From Rhizobium phaseoli (lineage in GTDB: Bacteria; Pseudomonadota; Alphaproteobacteria; Rhizobiales; Rhizobiaceae): a stretch of DNA of 64,000 nucleotides. The notes under the pieces were generated by a model that worked only from the letters and a program-made list of their open reading frames with translations, was not told the origin of the DNA and searched no databases. The stretch lies in assembly GCF_003985125.1 (NCBI RefSeq), contig NZ_ML133571.1, positions 186,001 through 250,000 on the forward strand. Direction: 5' to 3'. Numbering within the stretch: the first letter of the stretch is position 1; the number at the start of each line of letters is the position of its first letter. This document shows, piece after piece, positions 28,613 to 36,264 of this stretch. A program made the translations under genes and the position numbers.

Positions 28613-30388
28613 TTGTCCCATGTCTTGGAGCCAGCGCACAGGCGTTTTCAGCTCATCCTGATCAAGCCGTCGCATTACGACGACGATGGTTACGTCATCC
28701 GCTGGTGGCGGGCGATGATCCCGTCCAATTCGCTCGCGGCTCTCTACGGCATCGCCGCCGAATGCGCCGAGCGCCAGGTGCTCGGGCCCGATACCGCGAT
28801 CGACATCACCGTGATCGACGAGACCAATACGCGCATCGATTTTCCTCGCCTGCTCGCCCAGTTCAAGCGTCACGGTAATTTCGGGATGGTCGCGCTGGTC
28901 GGCGTCCAGTCGAACCAATATCCGCGCGCGCTCGATATCGCCCGCCCCTTCCGCAATGCCGGCCTGCCGGTTTCGATGGGCGGCTTCCACGTGTCCGGCT
29001 GCCTCTCGATGCTCGACGGCCAGGCGGTCGGGCTCGACGCCTGCCGCGACATGGGCATCTCGATGTTCGCCGGCGAGGCCGAGGGCCGGCTGGAGATGGT
29101 GCTGCGCGACGCTGCCAGCGGCGCGCTGAAGCCGCTCTATAATTTCATGAACGACCTTCCGGGCATCGGCGGCACGCCGGTGCCCTTCCTGCCGAAGGAT
29201 AATATCCAGCGCACGCTCGGCCTCAGCACCAGCTTCGATGCCGGGCGCGGCTGTCCCTATCAGTGCTCATTCTGCACCATTATCAACGTGCAGGGGCGCA
29301 AGTCGCGCTTCCGCTCGGCCGACGATGTCGAAAAGCTGGTGCGGATGAACTGGGCGCAGGGCATCCATAAATTCTTCATTACCGACGATAATTTTGCCCG
29401 CAACAAGGATTGGGAGGCGATCTTCGATCGGCTGATCGAGCTCAAGGAGCGGGACGGCATTCCGCTCGGCCTGATGATCCAGGTCGACACGCTCTGCCAC
29501 AAGATCCCGAACTTCATCGAAAAATCCCGGCGCGCCGGCGTCACCCGCGTCTTCATCGGCCTCGAAAACGTCAATCCTGATAATCTGACCGCCGCCAAGA
29601 AGAACCAGAACAAGATCACCGAATACCGCAAGATGCTGCTCGCCTGGAAGGCGCAGGGCATCATGACGCTGGCCGGTTATATCTTGGGCTTCCCCGCCGA
29701 CACGCCGGAATCGATCCGCCGCGATATCGCGATCATTCAGGAAGAGCTGCCGCTCGACGTGATCGAATTCTTCATCCTGACACCGCTGCCAGGTTCCGAG
29801 GACCATCAGGTCCTGTGGAAGAAGGGCGTCGAGATGGACGGCGATCTCAACATTTACGATGTCGAGCACGTCTGCACTGCGCACCCCAAGATGAGCAAGC
29901 AGCAGTGGGAAGACATCTACCACGAGGCATGGTCGGTCTATTATTCGCCGGATCACATGAAGACGCTGCTGCGGCGTGCCGTGGCGACCGGCGTGCCGCT
30001 GGCAAGGCTCGTCAAGGTTCTCGTGTCCTTTGCCACCACTGTGCCGCTCGAAAACGTGCATCCGCTGCAAAGCGGCCTTCTGCGCCTGAAGACGCCATCG
30101 GAGCGACGCCCCGAACTGCCGCGCGAAAATCCGCTGCTCTTCTGGCCGCGCTTTGCCTGGGAAACGTTCAGCAAACATGCTTCTCTCGCCGGCACGATCA
30201 TCGGCCTGACGATTTCGGCCTTCCTGATTTCGCGGGACGCCAAGTCGAAGGCCTATATGGATCAGGCTCTGACGCCGGTCGCCGACGACGAGGAAGAGAC
30301 TCTCAGCCTGTTCACCAAGACATCGGGCGGAACCGCAGCCGTCAGCCATGTCAGGAAAGTCGCGCAACTGACACGGGGCGCGAATTGA
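28613..30388 (+). CDS. Radical SAM protein with N-terminal B12-binding-like domain
   Basis: 591 residues. Residues ~10-160 look like a cobalamin-binding Rossmann domain (LILIKPSHYD, MVALVGVQSNQY, SMGGFHVSG). The radical SAM core has the cluster motif C214-PYQ-C218-SF-C221, then ITDDNFARNKDWEAIF and RVFIGLENVNPDNL. A hydrophobic stretch near residues 525-543 (SLAGTIIGLTISAFLIS) suggests membrane association. The reaction is unknown; related enzymes methylate or rearrange unactivated carbons. The start is TTG at 28613 and is uncertain. No biosynthetic partner lies beside it. Confidence 0.82.
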   Translation: MSHVLEPAHRRFQLILIKPSHYDDDGYVIRWWRAMIPSNSLAALYGIAAECAERQVLGPDTAIDITVIDETNTRIDFPRLLAQFKRHGNFGMVALVGVQSNQYPRALDIARPFRNAGLPVSMGGFHVSGCLSMLDGQAVGLDACRDMGISMFAGEAEGRLEMVLRDAASGALKPLYNFMNDLPGIGGTPVPFLPKDNIQRTLGLSTSFDAGRGCPYQCSFCTIINVQGRKSRFRSADDVEKLVRMNWAQGIHKFFITDDNFARNKDWEAIFDRLIELKERDGIPLGLMIQVDTLCHKIPNFIEKSRRAGVTRVFIGLENVNPDNLTAAKKNQNKITEYRKMLLAWKAQGIMTLAGYILGFPADTPESIRRDIAIIQEELPLDVIEFFILTPLPGSEDHQVLWKKGVEMDGDLNIYDVEHVCTAHPKMSKQQWEDIYHEAWSVYYSPDHMKTLLRRAVATGVPLARLVKVLVSFATTVPLENVHPLQSGLLRLKTPSERRPELPRENPLLFWPRFAWETFSKHASLAGTIIGLTISAFLISRDAKSKAYMDQALTPVADDEEETLSLFTKTSGGTAAVSHVRKVAQLTRGAN

Positions 30389-30442
30389 GCTGCAATTCAC
30401 GCAACGGCGGCTGAGGCCTTCGAACGGAAATGATGGACGCCA

Positions 30443-30474
30443 TCACAGTCGAAGCCGGTTGGCTCCGACTGTGA
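30443..30474. terminator. Hairpin between two convergent genes
   Basis: A 9-bp inverted repeat (TCACAGTCG / CGACTGTGA) in the 93-base gap between the convergent radical SAM and NTF2-like genes. There is only a weak T run after it, so it could be a bidirectional terminator of modest strength. Confidence 0.4.
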
Positions 30475-30481
30475 CTTCCGT

Positions 30482-30904
30482 TTAGGCGATCTGGATGATC
30501 TGGCTCGTCTCGGCCACTTGCAGCGTGTCGACGAATTCGACGATCTTGACCGGCTTCCCATCCCTGAAATGAATCTTGTCGACGTATTCCGTGTAGAAGC
30601 TCACCCCCGATGGGATGTGCCTGACCTCGCCTTCGCGATGGGCGAAGACAATATGCTCGTCCTCGTCCACATAGATGCCGGTTGTGTTGACATTGGATAG
30701 ATCCCACACAGTGATGAGCTGCGCTATCACTTGGCGAAAAGCCTGCCCGCCCACTTCAGTCGAAAGAGGCGACAACCGTGTATTGCCGGCCATCCGGAAG
30801 GTACAATCATCGCCGATCAGCGCCAGCGTACCCTCGATATCGCCGCGACCGCGCACAGCATAGATTTCCTCCACCAGTTTCTTCATGTCGTGTTTTTCGG
30901 TCAT
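30482..30904 (-). CDS. Nuclear transport factor 2-like (SnoaL-type) protein
   Basis: 140 residues. The pattern MKKLVEEIYAVRGRGDIEGTLALIGDDCTFRMAG ... VHFRDGK-like text (here KIHFRDGKPVKIVEFVDT) is the cone-shaped alpha+beta barrel of the NTF2/SnoaL superfamily. It may bind a small ligand or be a lyase or isomerase; the fold alone does not say. A second in-frame ATG (codon 7) is a possible start. Confidence 0.78.
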   Translation of the reverse strand: MTEKHDMKKLVEEIYAVRGRGDIEGTLALIGDDCTFRMAGNTRLSPLSTEVGGQAFRQVIAQLITVWDLSNVNTTGIYVDEDEHIVFAHREGEVRHIPSGVSFYTEYVDKIHFRDGKPVKIVEFVDTLQVAETSQIIQIA

Positions 30905-31007
30905 ATTCAGGTTCCTCCCACCACCAGCAAATCTGCATCGGATTATACTTCATTTCAACTATTTGTTGTTGCAGATGAACGATGAACCGCCGGATGGCCG
31001 AAAAAGA

Positions 31008-31035
31008 AAAGGCCCCGCGCGATGGCGGGGCCTTT
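31008..31035 (-). terminator. Rho-independent terminator of tig
   Basis: The stem GGCCCCGC / GCGGGGCC with flanking A/T pairs closes a six-base loop. Read on the minus strand it is followed by TTTTCTTTTT, 24 bases after the tig stop. Confidence 0.88.
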
Positions 31036-31058
31036 CAAACGTCTGAACCGGGAAGCGA

Positions 31059-32546
31059 TTATTCGGCGCTTTCGTCGGCAGCCTTCTTCTTCGGAGCAGC
31101 CTTTTTCTTCGGAGCGGCAGCTTCCTCGCCTTCGCCAGCCTCGGCGGCTTCGGCCTTGGCAGCAGCCTTCTTCTTCGGAGCGGCCTTCTTGCTCTCGGCC
31201 TTGGCTTCGCCTTCTTCCTCGGCGAGCAGCTCTTCCTTCGTTACCTTCTTGTCGGTGACGTCGATTTCGGTCAGCAGGTGATCGATGACCTTCTCTTCGA
31301 AGATCGGCGCGCGGATCGAAGCGGCGGCACCCGGCTGGCTGCGGAAGAATTCGAGGATCTGCTTTTCCTGGCCGGGATACTGGCGCAGCTGATCGTAGAT
31401 GGCGCGCTGCATTTCGTCTTCGGTCACTTCGACACCGGCCTTTTCGCCGATTTCGGAGAGAACGAGACCGAGGCGGACGCGACGCTCTGCGAGCGTCTTG
31501 TATTCCTCACGGGCCTTCTCTTCGGTGGTATCTTCGTCCTCGAAGGTCTTGCCGGACTGGGCGAGGTCGTTGTTCACCTGGCTCCAGATGCCGTTGTATT
31601 CGGCGTCGACGAGCGAAGCCGGGGTCTCGAACTTGTACATCTCGTCGAGCTGGTCGAGGATCTGACGCTTCAGCTTCTGGCGGGTCAGCGAGCCGTACTG
31701 CGATTCGATCTGGCCGCGGACGATCTCCTTCAGGCGATCGGCGGATTCGATGCCGAGCTTGGAGGCGAGTTCGTCGTTGATTTCGACAGCGCCGGGGGCT
31801 GCGACATCCTTGACCGTGATGTCGAAGGTCGCTTCCTTGCCGGCGAGGTTCTTGGCCGGGTAGTCAGCCGGGAAGGTGACGGTGATGGTCTTCTCTTCGC
31901 CGGCCTTGACGCCGACGAGCTGGTCTTCGAAGCCGGGGATGAAGCGGCCGGAACCGATCACCAGCTCGGCGCCCTGGTCGGTGCCGCCTTCGAAGGCTTC
32001 ACCGTCGACCTTGCCGACATAATCCATGGTGACGCGGTCGCCGTTGGCGGCCTTGCCGGTCTTGCTCTCGTAGGAACGGGCGCTTTCGGCAACCTTCAGG
32101 ACCTGCTCGGTGACTTCGTCATCCGAGATGTCGATGACTTCGCGCGTGACCTTGATGCCCTTGACGGACTTCAGTTCGATCGGCGGCAGCACTTCATAGG
32201 AAAGCGTGAATTCGAAATCCTGCTGCGCGGAGAGGATCTTGTCGGCTTCATCCTTGTCTTCCGTCATGGCGATTTCCGGCTGCGTGGCCGACTTTTCGCC
32301 GCGGCTGGACAGGATGGCGGTCGGCTGTTCGCGGACGATCTCGTTGACGAGCTCAGCCATGATCGACTTGCCATAGACCTTCTTCAGGTGAGCTGCGGGG
32401 ACCTTGCCCGGACGGAAGCCGTTGATGCGGATCTTGTCCTTCACATCGGCAAGACGCTCATTCATCTTGTCTTCCATGTCCTTGGCCGGGATAACGACCT
32501 TGATTTCGCGCTTCAGCCCTTCAGCGAGCGTTTCGATAACCTGCAT
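31059..32546 (-). CDS. tig: Trigger factor (ribosome-bound chaperone)
   Basis: 495 residues. The N-terminal ribosome-binding domain contains [18 protein letters not shown]; the FKBP-type peptidyl-prolyl isomerase domain follows ([44 protein letters not shown]); the C-terminal chaperone domain extends to about residue 430. The last ~60 residues are an unusual Lys/Ala/Glu-rich tail with repeated APKKKAA blocks. The gene has its own terminator, and tRNA-Leu lies upstream on the same strand. Confidence 0.96.
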   Translation of the reverse strand: MQVIETLAEGLKREIKVVIPAKDMEDKMNERLADVKDKIRINGFRPGKVPAAHLKKVYGKSIMAELVNEIVREQPTAILSSRGEKSATQPEIAMTEDKDEADKILSAQQDFEFTLSYEVLPPIELKSVKGIKVTREVIDISDDEVTEQVLKVAESARSYESKTGKAANGDRVTMDYVGKVDGEAFEGGTDQGAELVIGSGRFIPGFEDQLVGVKAGEEKTITVTFPADYPAKNLAGKEATFDITVKDVAAPGAVEINDELASKLGIESADRLKEIVRGQIESQYGSLTRQKLKRQILDQLDEMYKFETPASLVDAEYNGIWSQVNNDLAQSGKTFEDEDTTEEKAREEYKTLAERRVRLGLVLSEIGEKAGVEVTEDEMQRAIYDQLRQYPGQEKQILEFFRSQPGAAASIRAPIFEEKVIDHLLTEIDVTDKKVTKEELLAEEEGEAKAESKKAAPKKKAAAKAEAAEAGEGEEAAAPKKKAAPKKKAADESAE

Positions 32547-32749
32547 GTCTTCCTACCTTCATGTCGTGGCGGCCGTGCCCAGACGCCGTTCGTTTCCTTG
32601 AGCACGACGCCGGCTGCGTGCCGCGCGTGGCTTTTCCCAATTCCTGTATCATTCCGCCAAAAGGGGAACGGCACTCACTTCCGAGTATTCGGAACAACCT
32701 TCGGTCATTCGGGGACAACCAAGTTCTTAGTCTCCCCCTGCAAACAGCC

Positions 32750-32834
<85 letters not shown>

Positions 32835-32986
32835 GTCCACAGAACCGCATGCCTATGCCTGCGCATGAGGCCTTCCGGAGCGCGGCGTCTCTATATCACC
32901 CGATTTGGTCGAGGCAAAGGAAAAATGAACGGCAAATGACAGGGATTTGCGGCCTAAAAGCGCCCCTGCCCCGAAGGCTTGCGGGA

Positions 32987-33577
32987 TCAGTAAAGCGGTT
33001 CGTCGTAAACCGGCTTGCCATCGACGAGCAGGCTGCGGATCTGCGCGCTTCCATCAGGCGAGACGCGCACCGCGATGGCGACGTTGCCGTCATTGCGGGC
33101 CTCCTCCAGCGGTTTACCCTGACCTTCGGGGACGTAATAACGCTCGATGCCGTATTCGACGCGGATGCTGTCGCCCGCAGCCAGTCCGCCACTATAGAAT
33201 GGCTGGCTACGCAGGATCACCGTCTCCGGCTGCGGCGGCAGCGTGTCGAAGGACGATTCGGTCACCGTCCAGAAACCGTCCGCCTGCTTTTTCAACCGGA
33301 CCCACAGCGTGCGCTCGCCGGGTTCGGCCGGAATGCCGCCGGAAACCGTCTGCACCGGCACGGTGGAAATGTCGTAGTTGAGGACGACATAATCGCCGCG
33401 CAGGAAATCGCGCGGATCGACCGGGGCCGTCTTCAGCAGCACGTCGGCGCCATTGCCGAGAATCGACGCACGGCTCTGGATGATCGTGCCGAGGATTATG
33501 GTCTGCAGGCCGGCGACGATGACCGCCGAAAGCAGGTAGCCCTTGCCGGACTGCAGCCTTGCCATCAACGAACTCAT
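32987..33577 (-). CDS. GDYXXLXY domain protein
   Basis: 196 residues. One N-terminal membrane span (about residues 13-32), then an extracytoplasmic region with the family motif LRGDYVVLNYDIS (GDYxxLxY) and a repeated VRVSPDGSAQIRSLLVDGKPVYDEPLY end. The function is unknown. It overlaps the DUF2157 gene by ATGA, the usual partnership of these two families. Confidence 0.88.
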   Translation of the reverse strand: MSSLMARLQSGKGYLLSAVIVAGLQTIILGTIIQSRASILGNGADVLLKTAPVDPRDFLRGDYVVLNYDISTVPVQTVSGGIPAEPGERTLWVRLKKQADGFWTVTESSFDTLPPQPETVILRSQPFYSGGLAAGDSIRVEYGIERYYVPEGQGKPLEEARNDGNVAIAVRVSPDGSAQIRSLLVDGKPVYDEPLY

Positions 33578-34677
33578 GCGCGCGCCTCCCGTGCATTTGC
33601 GGAAAAGCGCCGCTCGAGACGGATGACGATCCAGGCGACCAGCGCGACCACGAGACCGGAAAACAGGAAAAGGCTCGACGTGCCGAGGATCGAACCGACG
33701 GTGACGGAAGCGAGATAGAGCATCTCCGCGGCAAAAGTCGTATAGGCGAGGTAACGCACGGCGCCATTGTTCCTGCCGTGCAGCGCGATCGCCAGCACGG
33801 CGGCGGCAAGTGTCGCCAGACCGAGCACGACCAGGCGCCATCCCTGCTCGATCTCGATATGCAGGAGCAGGAAGCCGATTGCAGCGACGAGGAAGCTGTA
33901 GAAAGCCGGGGCCGCGCCGGCACTCCTGACCAGAGGCGCGATACGGGGATGCGGCAACGCCGACAGCACGACGCCCGCCATGCCGCCGACGGCGAAGGCG
34001 AGCGCCACCGCCATCTCCTCATAAAGCGTGTAGAGCCATGCAAGCCAGCCGATCAGCAGCAAATAGGCGAGATGACGCGCTCGCGCCGCGTCGGTGTAGC
34101 GCACCAACGCAATGACAATCACCGCCATGACCGGCGCCATCCAGGGATCAAGCCCGATCCAATGCGTATCATGGTTCTCGAGGTAAACGGCGAAGGAGGC
34201 CCAGGAGAGAAAGCCTGCAACGACCACCACCGCGCCCGAACGGAAGAGGATCGCCGAGACCGTCGCGATGGCGAACCAGAGATACATCACCGTCTGCTCG
34301 TCGCCGGAGAGATGATACAACTGCCCGACCAGCGAAATGGCGCCGCCAAAGCTCATCGCGCCGATGACCAGCAGGCCGCTTGCGGCGGCGGCCGCACCGC
34401 GGGCAAGCATCAGGGCGGCGGCAATATGCACCGCCCAGATCAGAGCGAGGATGGCGCCGACGCGAACGAGGCGCGGAATGGCCTCCCAATTGGAGGCGAC
34501 GACTAGCAGAACGGCCGCAGCAAGCAGCACCGCCGCCAGCGCCATCAGCACCCGGCCGAGGCTGAAGCTGGCCGGGCGACTGTCATATTCGGCGAGAAGC
34601 GCGCCGGCCGTTTCCTCTCCAAGCAGACCCTTGCCCACCCAGAGCGAGAGATCCCGCTCCAATCTGCCGCGATACAT
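33574..34677 (-). CDS. DUF2157 multi-pass membrane protein
   Basis: 367 residues. A short N-terminal cytoplasmic domain (LERDLSLWVGKGLLGEETAGALLAEYD) is followed by about ten hydrophobic spans. This is the DUF2157 layout. The function is unknown. It is translationally coupled to the GDYXXLXY gene downstream, so the two probably form one membrane complex. Confidence 0.86.
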   Translation of the reverse strand: MYRGRLERDLSLWVGKGLLGEETAGALLAEYDSRPASFSLGRVLMALAAVLLAAAVLLVVASNWEAIPRLVRVGAILALIWAVHIAAALMLARGAAAAASGLLVIGAMSFGGAISLVGQLYHLSGDEQTVMYLWFAIATVSAILFRSGAVVVVAGFLSWASFAVYLENHDTHWIGLDPWMAPVMAVIVIALVRYTDAARARHLAYLLLIGWLAWLYTLYEEMAVALAFAVGGMAGVVLSALPHPRIAPLVRSAGAAPAFYSFLVAAIGFLLLHIEIEQGWRLVVLGLATLAAAVLAIALHGRNNGAVRYLAYTTFAAEMLYLASVTVGSILGTSSLFLFSGLVVALVAWIVIRLERRFSANAREARA

Positions 34678-34860
34678 GCTTCCACCCCTCAGTTCCGCGA
34701 CGCTCGCTCCGGCGCTGCGGCTTCCGACATTTATAGACGCAGCAGACGGCTTCGCAAACGCCTCAGGGCTAAATATGCGAATTCCTCACTGGTCTAATTT
34801 GGGTCAGATGTTAACCGGGCGCTAACGTCGAAACTGCTAGTATGAGCATATGATTGAACA
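34678..34860. other. Intergenic, start of a 900-base gene-poor stretch
   Basis: No convincing coding frame. It holds the upstream region of the DUF2157 gene and turns A+T-rich towards the palindrome at 34861. The stretch to 35576 contains only that palindrome, a promoter-like element and the RNA described below; 35121-35576 shows no clear gene or structure beyond the leader of the DUF1127 gene. Confidence 0.5.
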
Positions 34861-34881
34861 GCTATGCGCATATCGCATAGC
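34861..34881. promoter_or_regulatory. Operator-like perfect inverted repeat
   Basis: GCTATGCG and CGCATAGC flank a five-base spacer, a perfect 8-bp inverted repeat. It sits 18 bases upstream of the candidate promoter at 34900 in an A+T-rich patch. Binding by a dimeric regulator is inferred from shape and position only. Confidence 0.5.
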
Positions 34882-34894
34882 AATTATGTATTTA

Positions 34895-34928
34895 TTGCAC
34901 TGCAAAAAATCAATTAGTCATACTATTT
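34895..34928 (+). promoter_or_regulatory. Candidate sigma70-type promoter for the small RNA
   Basis: TTGCACTGCAA overlaps CTGCAA (34900-34905), then 17 bases, then CTATTT (34923-34928). The rhizobial consensus is CTTGAC-N17-CTATAT. Almost the same element lies before the second DUF1127 gene (35923-35956). The predicted start is near 34935, which would give a ~186-base transcript unless processed. Confidence 0.45.
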
Positions 34929-34995
34929 ACCGAGGTATCGAAGCACGGGGATGGCGCCCCTGCCCGGCACTGCCGGACGCCCGCGGATTGTTTGT

Positions 34996-35120
34996 CCGTG
35001 ACGAGATTCGCAGCCGCGCACTCCTCCTCCCAAGCGCGCTGCGATGGACTGGCAACACTCCTCCTCCCAGTTGCCAGTCACTATAATGCGCCCGCCGGAT
35101 CCTCCCCCGGCGGGCGTTTT
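34996..35120 (+). ncRNA. Anti-Shine-Dalgarno small RNA (alpha-r14/NfeR1/'cuckoo'-like)
   Basis: Three consecutive hairpins each expose a C/T-rich loop complementary to ribosome-binding sites. Hairpin 1: CGCAG/CTGCG plus CGCGC/GCGCG (35009-35019 with 35034-35043), loop ACTCCTCCTCCCAA. Hairpin 2: GACTGGCAAC/GTTGCCAGTC (35047-35056 with 35070-35079), loop ACTCCTCCTCCCA. Hairpin 3 is the terminator CGCCCGCCGG/CCGGCGGGCG (35089-35098 with 35107-35116), loop ATCCTCCC plus flanking C, followed by TTTT. This is the architecture I recall for the alphaproteobacterial alpha-r14 family (NfeR1 in Sinorhizobium), 115-125 bases long. The 5' end is uncertain. Confidence 0.85.
35089..35120 (+). terminator. 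Rho-independent terminator of the small RNA
   Basis: A 10-bp G+C-rich stem with an eight-base loop (35099-35106) followed by TTTTATTT. The loop itself contains ATCCTCCC, so it doubles as the third anti-Shine-Dalgarno hairpin. Confidence 0.88.
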
Positions 35121-35576
35121 ATTTGATGACAATATAATACGCAAGTTCAAGTGGTTAGCACATGCTGGGCGGGCTGCGCCGTGCCACCGGAAAAGCAAGG
35201 TCCACCGGATTTTTCTTCACCTCAAACCGCAGCGCCGCGTTCGTGATCGCGCCGCTTTGCGGGGCCATCGCAACGATTGACAGCTTGTCCAACCGGCGAC
35301 CAACCGCCTGTCCAGCGCATAACCCGCCAGAGGCTGGGGTATTTCCTCATCGCAACCTCTCGCCGCTTCAAAGGTCGAGTATTCCCTCAACTCACTTTGC
35401 CTATTCGTTGGCCAGACTGCGGTAAGATTGTGGAAAGCATTGCATACGTCGCATAGGTGACCTGAAAACTTGGCTGTTTTCCTTCTTCGCACCGCAACAT
35501 ATATTCCGGTCATCAAATAGAGGTCAGCGCCGATGGGTGGCTGCTGGCAGATCAAACCCTCGGAAAGGGGCTTAAC

Positions 35577-35723
35577 ATGAACATCACTCGCTCTTTCAAC
35601 AACTGGCGCAAGTATCGTCAGACGGTCACCGAACTCGGCCGCATGACCAACCGCGAATTGCATGACCTCGGAATCGACCGTTCGGACATCCATCGCGTCG
35701 CCCGCGAAGCTTCTTCGCGTTAA
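35577..35723 (+). CDS. DUF1127 small arginine-rich protein, 48 aa
   Basis: The product is 48 residues with the DUF1127 pattern NNWRKYRQTVTELGRMTNRELHDLGIDRSDIHRVAREA. It has a strong ribosome site (GGAAAGGGG) before the ATG. Proteins of this family in Agrobacterium and Rhodobacter influence stress responses and RNA turnover. The 3' UTR carries a hairpin with a CCTCCC loop and then a strong terminator. In Rhodobacter sphaeroides a DUF1127 gene is likewise co-transcribed with CCUCCUCCC-loop RNAs (CcsR), so a linked role is plausible. Confidence 0.92.
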   Translation: MNITRSFNNWRKYRQTVTELGRMTNRELHDLGIDRSDIHRVAREASSR

Positions 35724-35733
35724 TTCAAAGGTT

Positions 35734-35753
35734 TCTGCTTCCTCCCAAGCAGA
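35734..35753 (+). ncRNA. 3'-UTR hairpin with CCTCCC loop
   Basis: TCTGCTT/AAGCAGA closes a six-base loop CCTCCC, 10 bases after the DUF1127 stop and 13 bases before the terminator. The loop could pair with ribosome-binding sites, like the loops of the separate RNA at 34996-35120. It may be released as a short 3'-UTR RNA; that is inference. Confidence 0.55.
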
Positions 35754-35766
35754 TCCGCCCAAGCTT

Positions 35767-35797
35767 AAAACGCCCGCTGTACCGCAGCGGGCGTTTT
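35767..35797 (+). terminator. Rho-independent terminator after the first DUF1127 gene
   Basis: A 13-bp stem AAAACGCCCGCTG / CAGCGGGCGTTTT with a five-base loop, ending in TTTT. It is strong and partly bidirectional. Confidence 0.9.
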
Positions 35798-35922
35798 CGT
35801 TTACGGCGATTGCCGGCCGTCGCGGTTGCAGGATCTTCCCGGTTCCTTGGCCCGCTCAAAAAATGTTCACCGCTTATTTCTCAAGCATCATATTGCACAT
35901 TTGCATGGCAGACGCCTTTTAT

Positions 35923-35956
35923 TTGCACTGCACAATGAGAGGGTTTTCGCCTATAT
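35923..35956 (+). promoter_or_regulatory. Candidate promoter of the second DUF1127 gene
   Basis: TTGCACTGCAC overlaps CTGCAC (35928-35933), then 17 bases, then CTATAT (35951-35956), which matches the rhizobial -10. The layout is the same as the element before the small RNA. Two further TTGCA words lie just upstream (35893, 35901). Confidence 0.55.
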
Positions 35957-36022
35957 AAACATCAACCGCAGAGAGACAGGCGATCCCGCCGTCCAGCGGA
36001 CATTTGTTCGAGGAAGATGACA

Positions 36023-36166
36023 ATGAACCCGATCCGCATTGCAAAGAGCTGGCTCAGCTACCGCCGTACACTCAACGAACTTGGCAGCCTGTCGAACCAG
36101 ACCCTGTCCGACATCGGCGTCAGCCGCTACGACATCCGCAATATCGCATCCCGCTCGTTCCGCTAA
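36023..36166 (+). CDS. DUF1127 small arginine-rich protein, 47 aa
   Basis: 47 residues: MNPIRIAKSWLSYRRTLNEL, GSLSNQTLSDIGVSRYDIRN, IASRSFR. It is a paralogue of the gene at 35577 with the same W-x-x-Y-R-x-T-x-x-E-L-G core and an I-G-x-x-R-x-D-I motif. The ribosome site GAGGAAG precedes the ATG. It has its own promoter-like element and terminator and is followed by trmFO. Confidence 0.92.
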   Translation: MNPIRIAKSWLSYRRTLNELGSLSNQTLSDIGVSRYDIRNIASRSFR

Positions 36167-36193
36167 CAGCGGTAACCGGCACGATGCTTCAAG

Positions 36194-36218
36194 ACGGCGC
36201 CATCAGGGCGCCGTTTTT
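36194..36218 (+). terminator. Rho-independent terminator after the second DUF1127 gene
   Basis: ACGGCGCC / GGCGCCGT with a five-base loop and a TTTTT tail, 28 bases after the stop and 47 bases before trmFO, so trmFO probably has its own promoter. Confidence 0.88.
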
Positions 36219-36264
36219 GATTCCAGGTGTTGGATCGTATCTGCCGACATGATATCAGCCCGGA

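Noticed and set aside
30982..31281. A plus-strand frame rich in Ala/Phe/Ser opposite the trigger factor tail
   Set aside because: It is the mirror of the Lys/Ala-rich repeats in tig.
35440..35505. Promoter for the first DUF1127 gene (CTTGGC near 35469 and CATATAT near 35498)
   Set aside because: The spacing is about 23 bases, too long for a sigma70 or RpoH-type promoter, so it was not listed as a feature.
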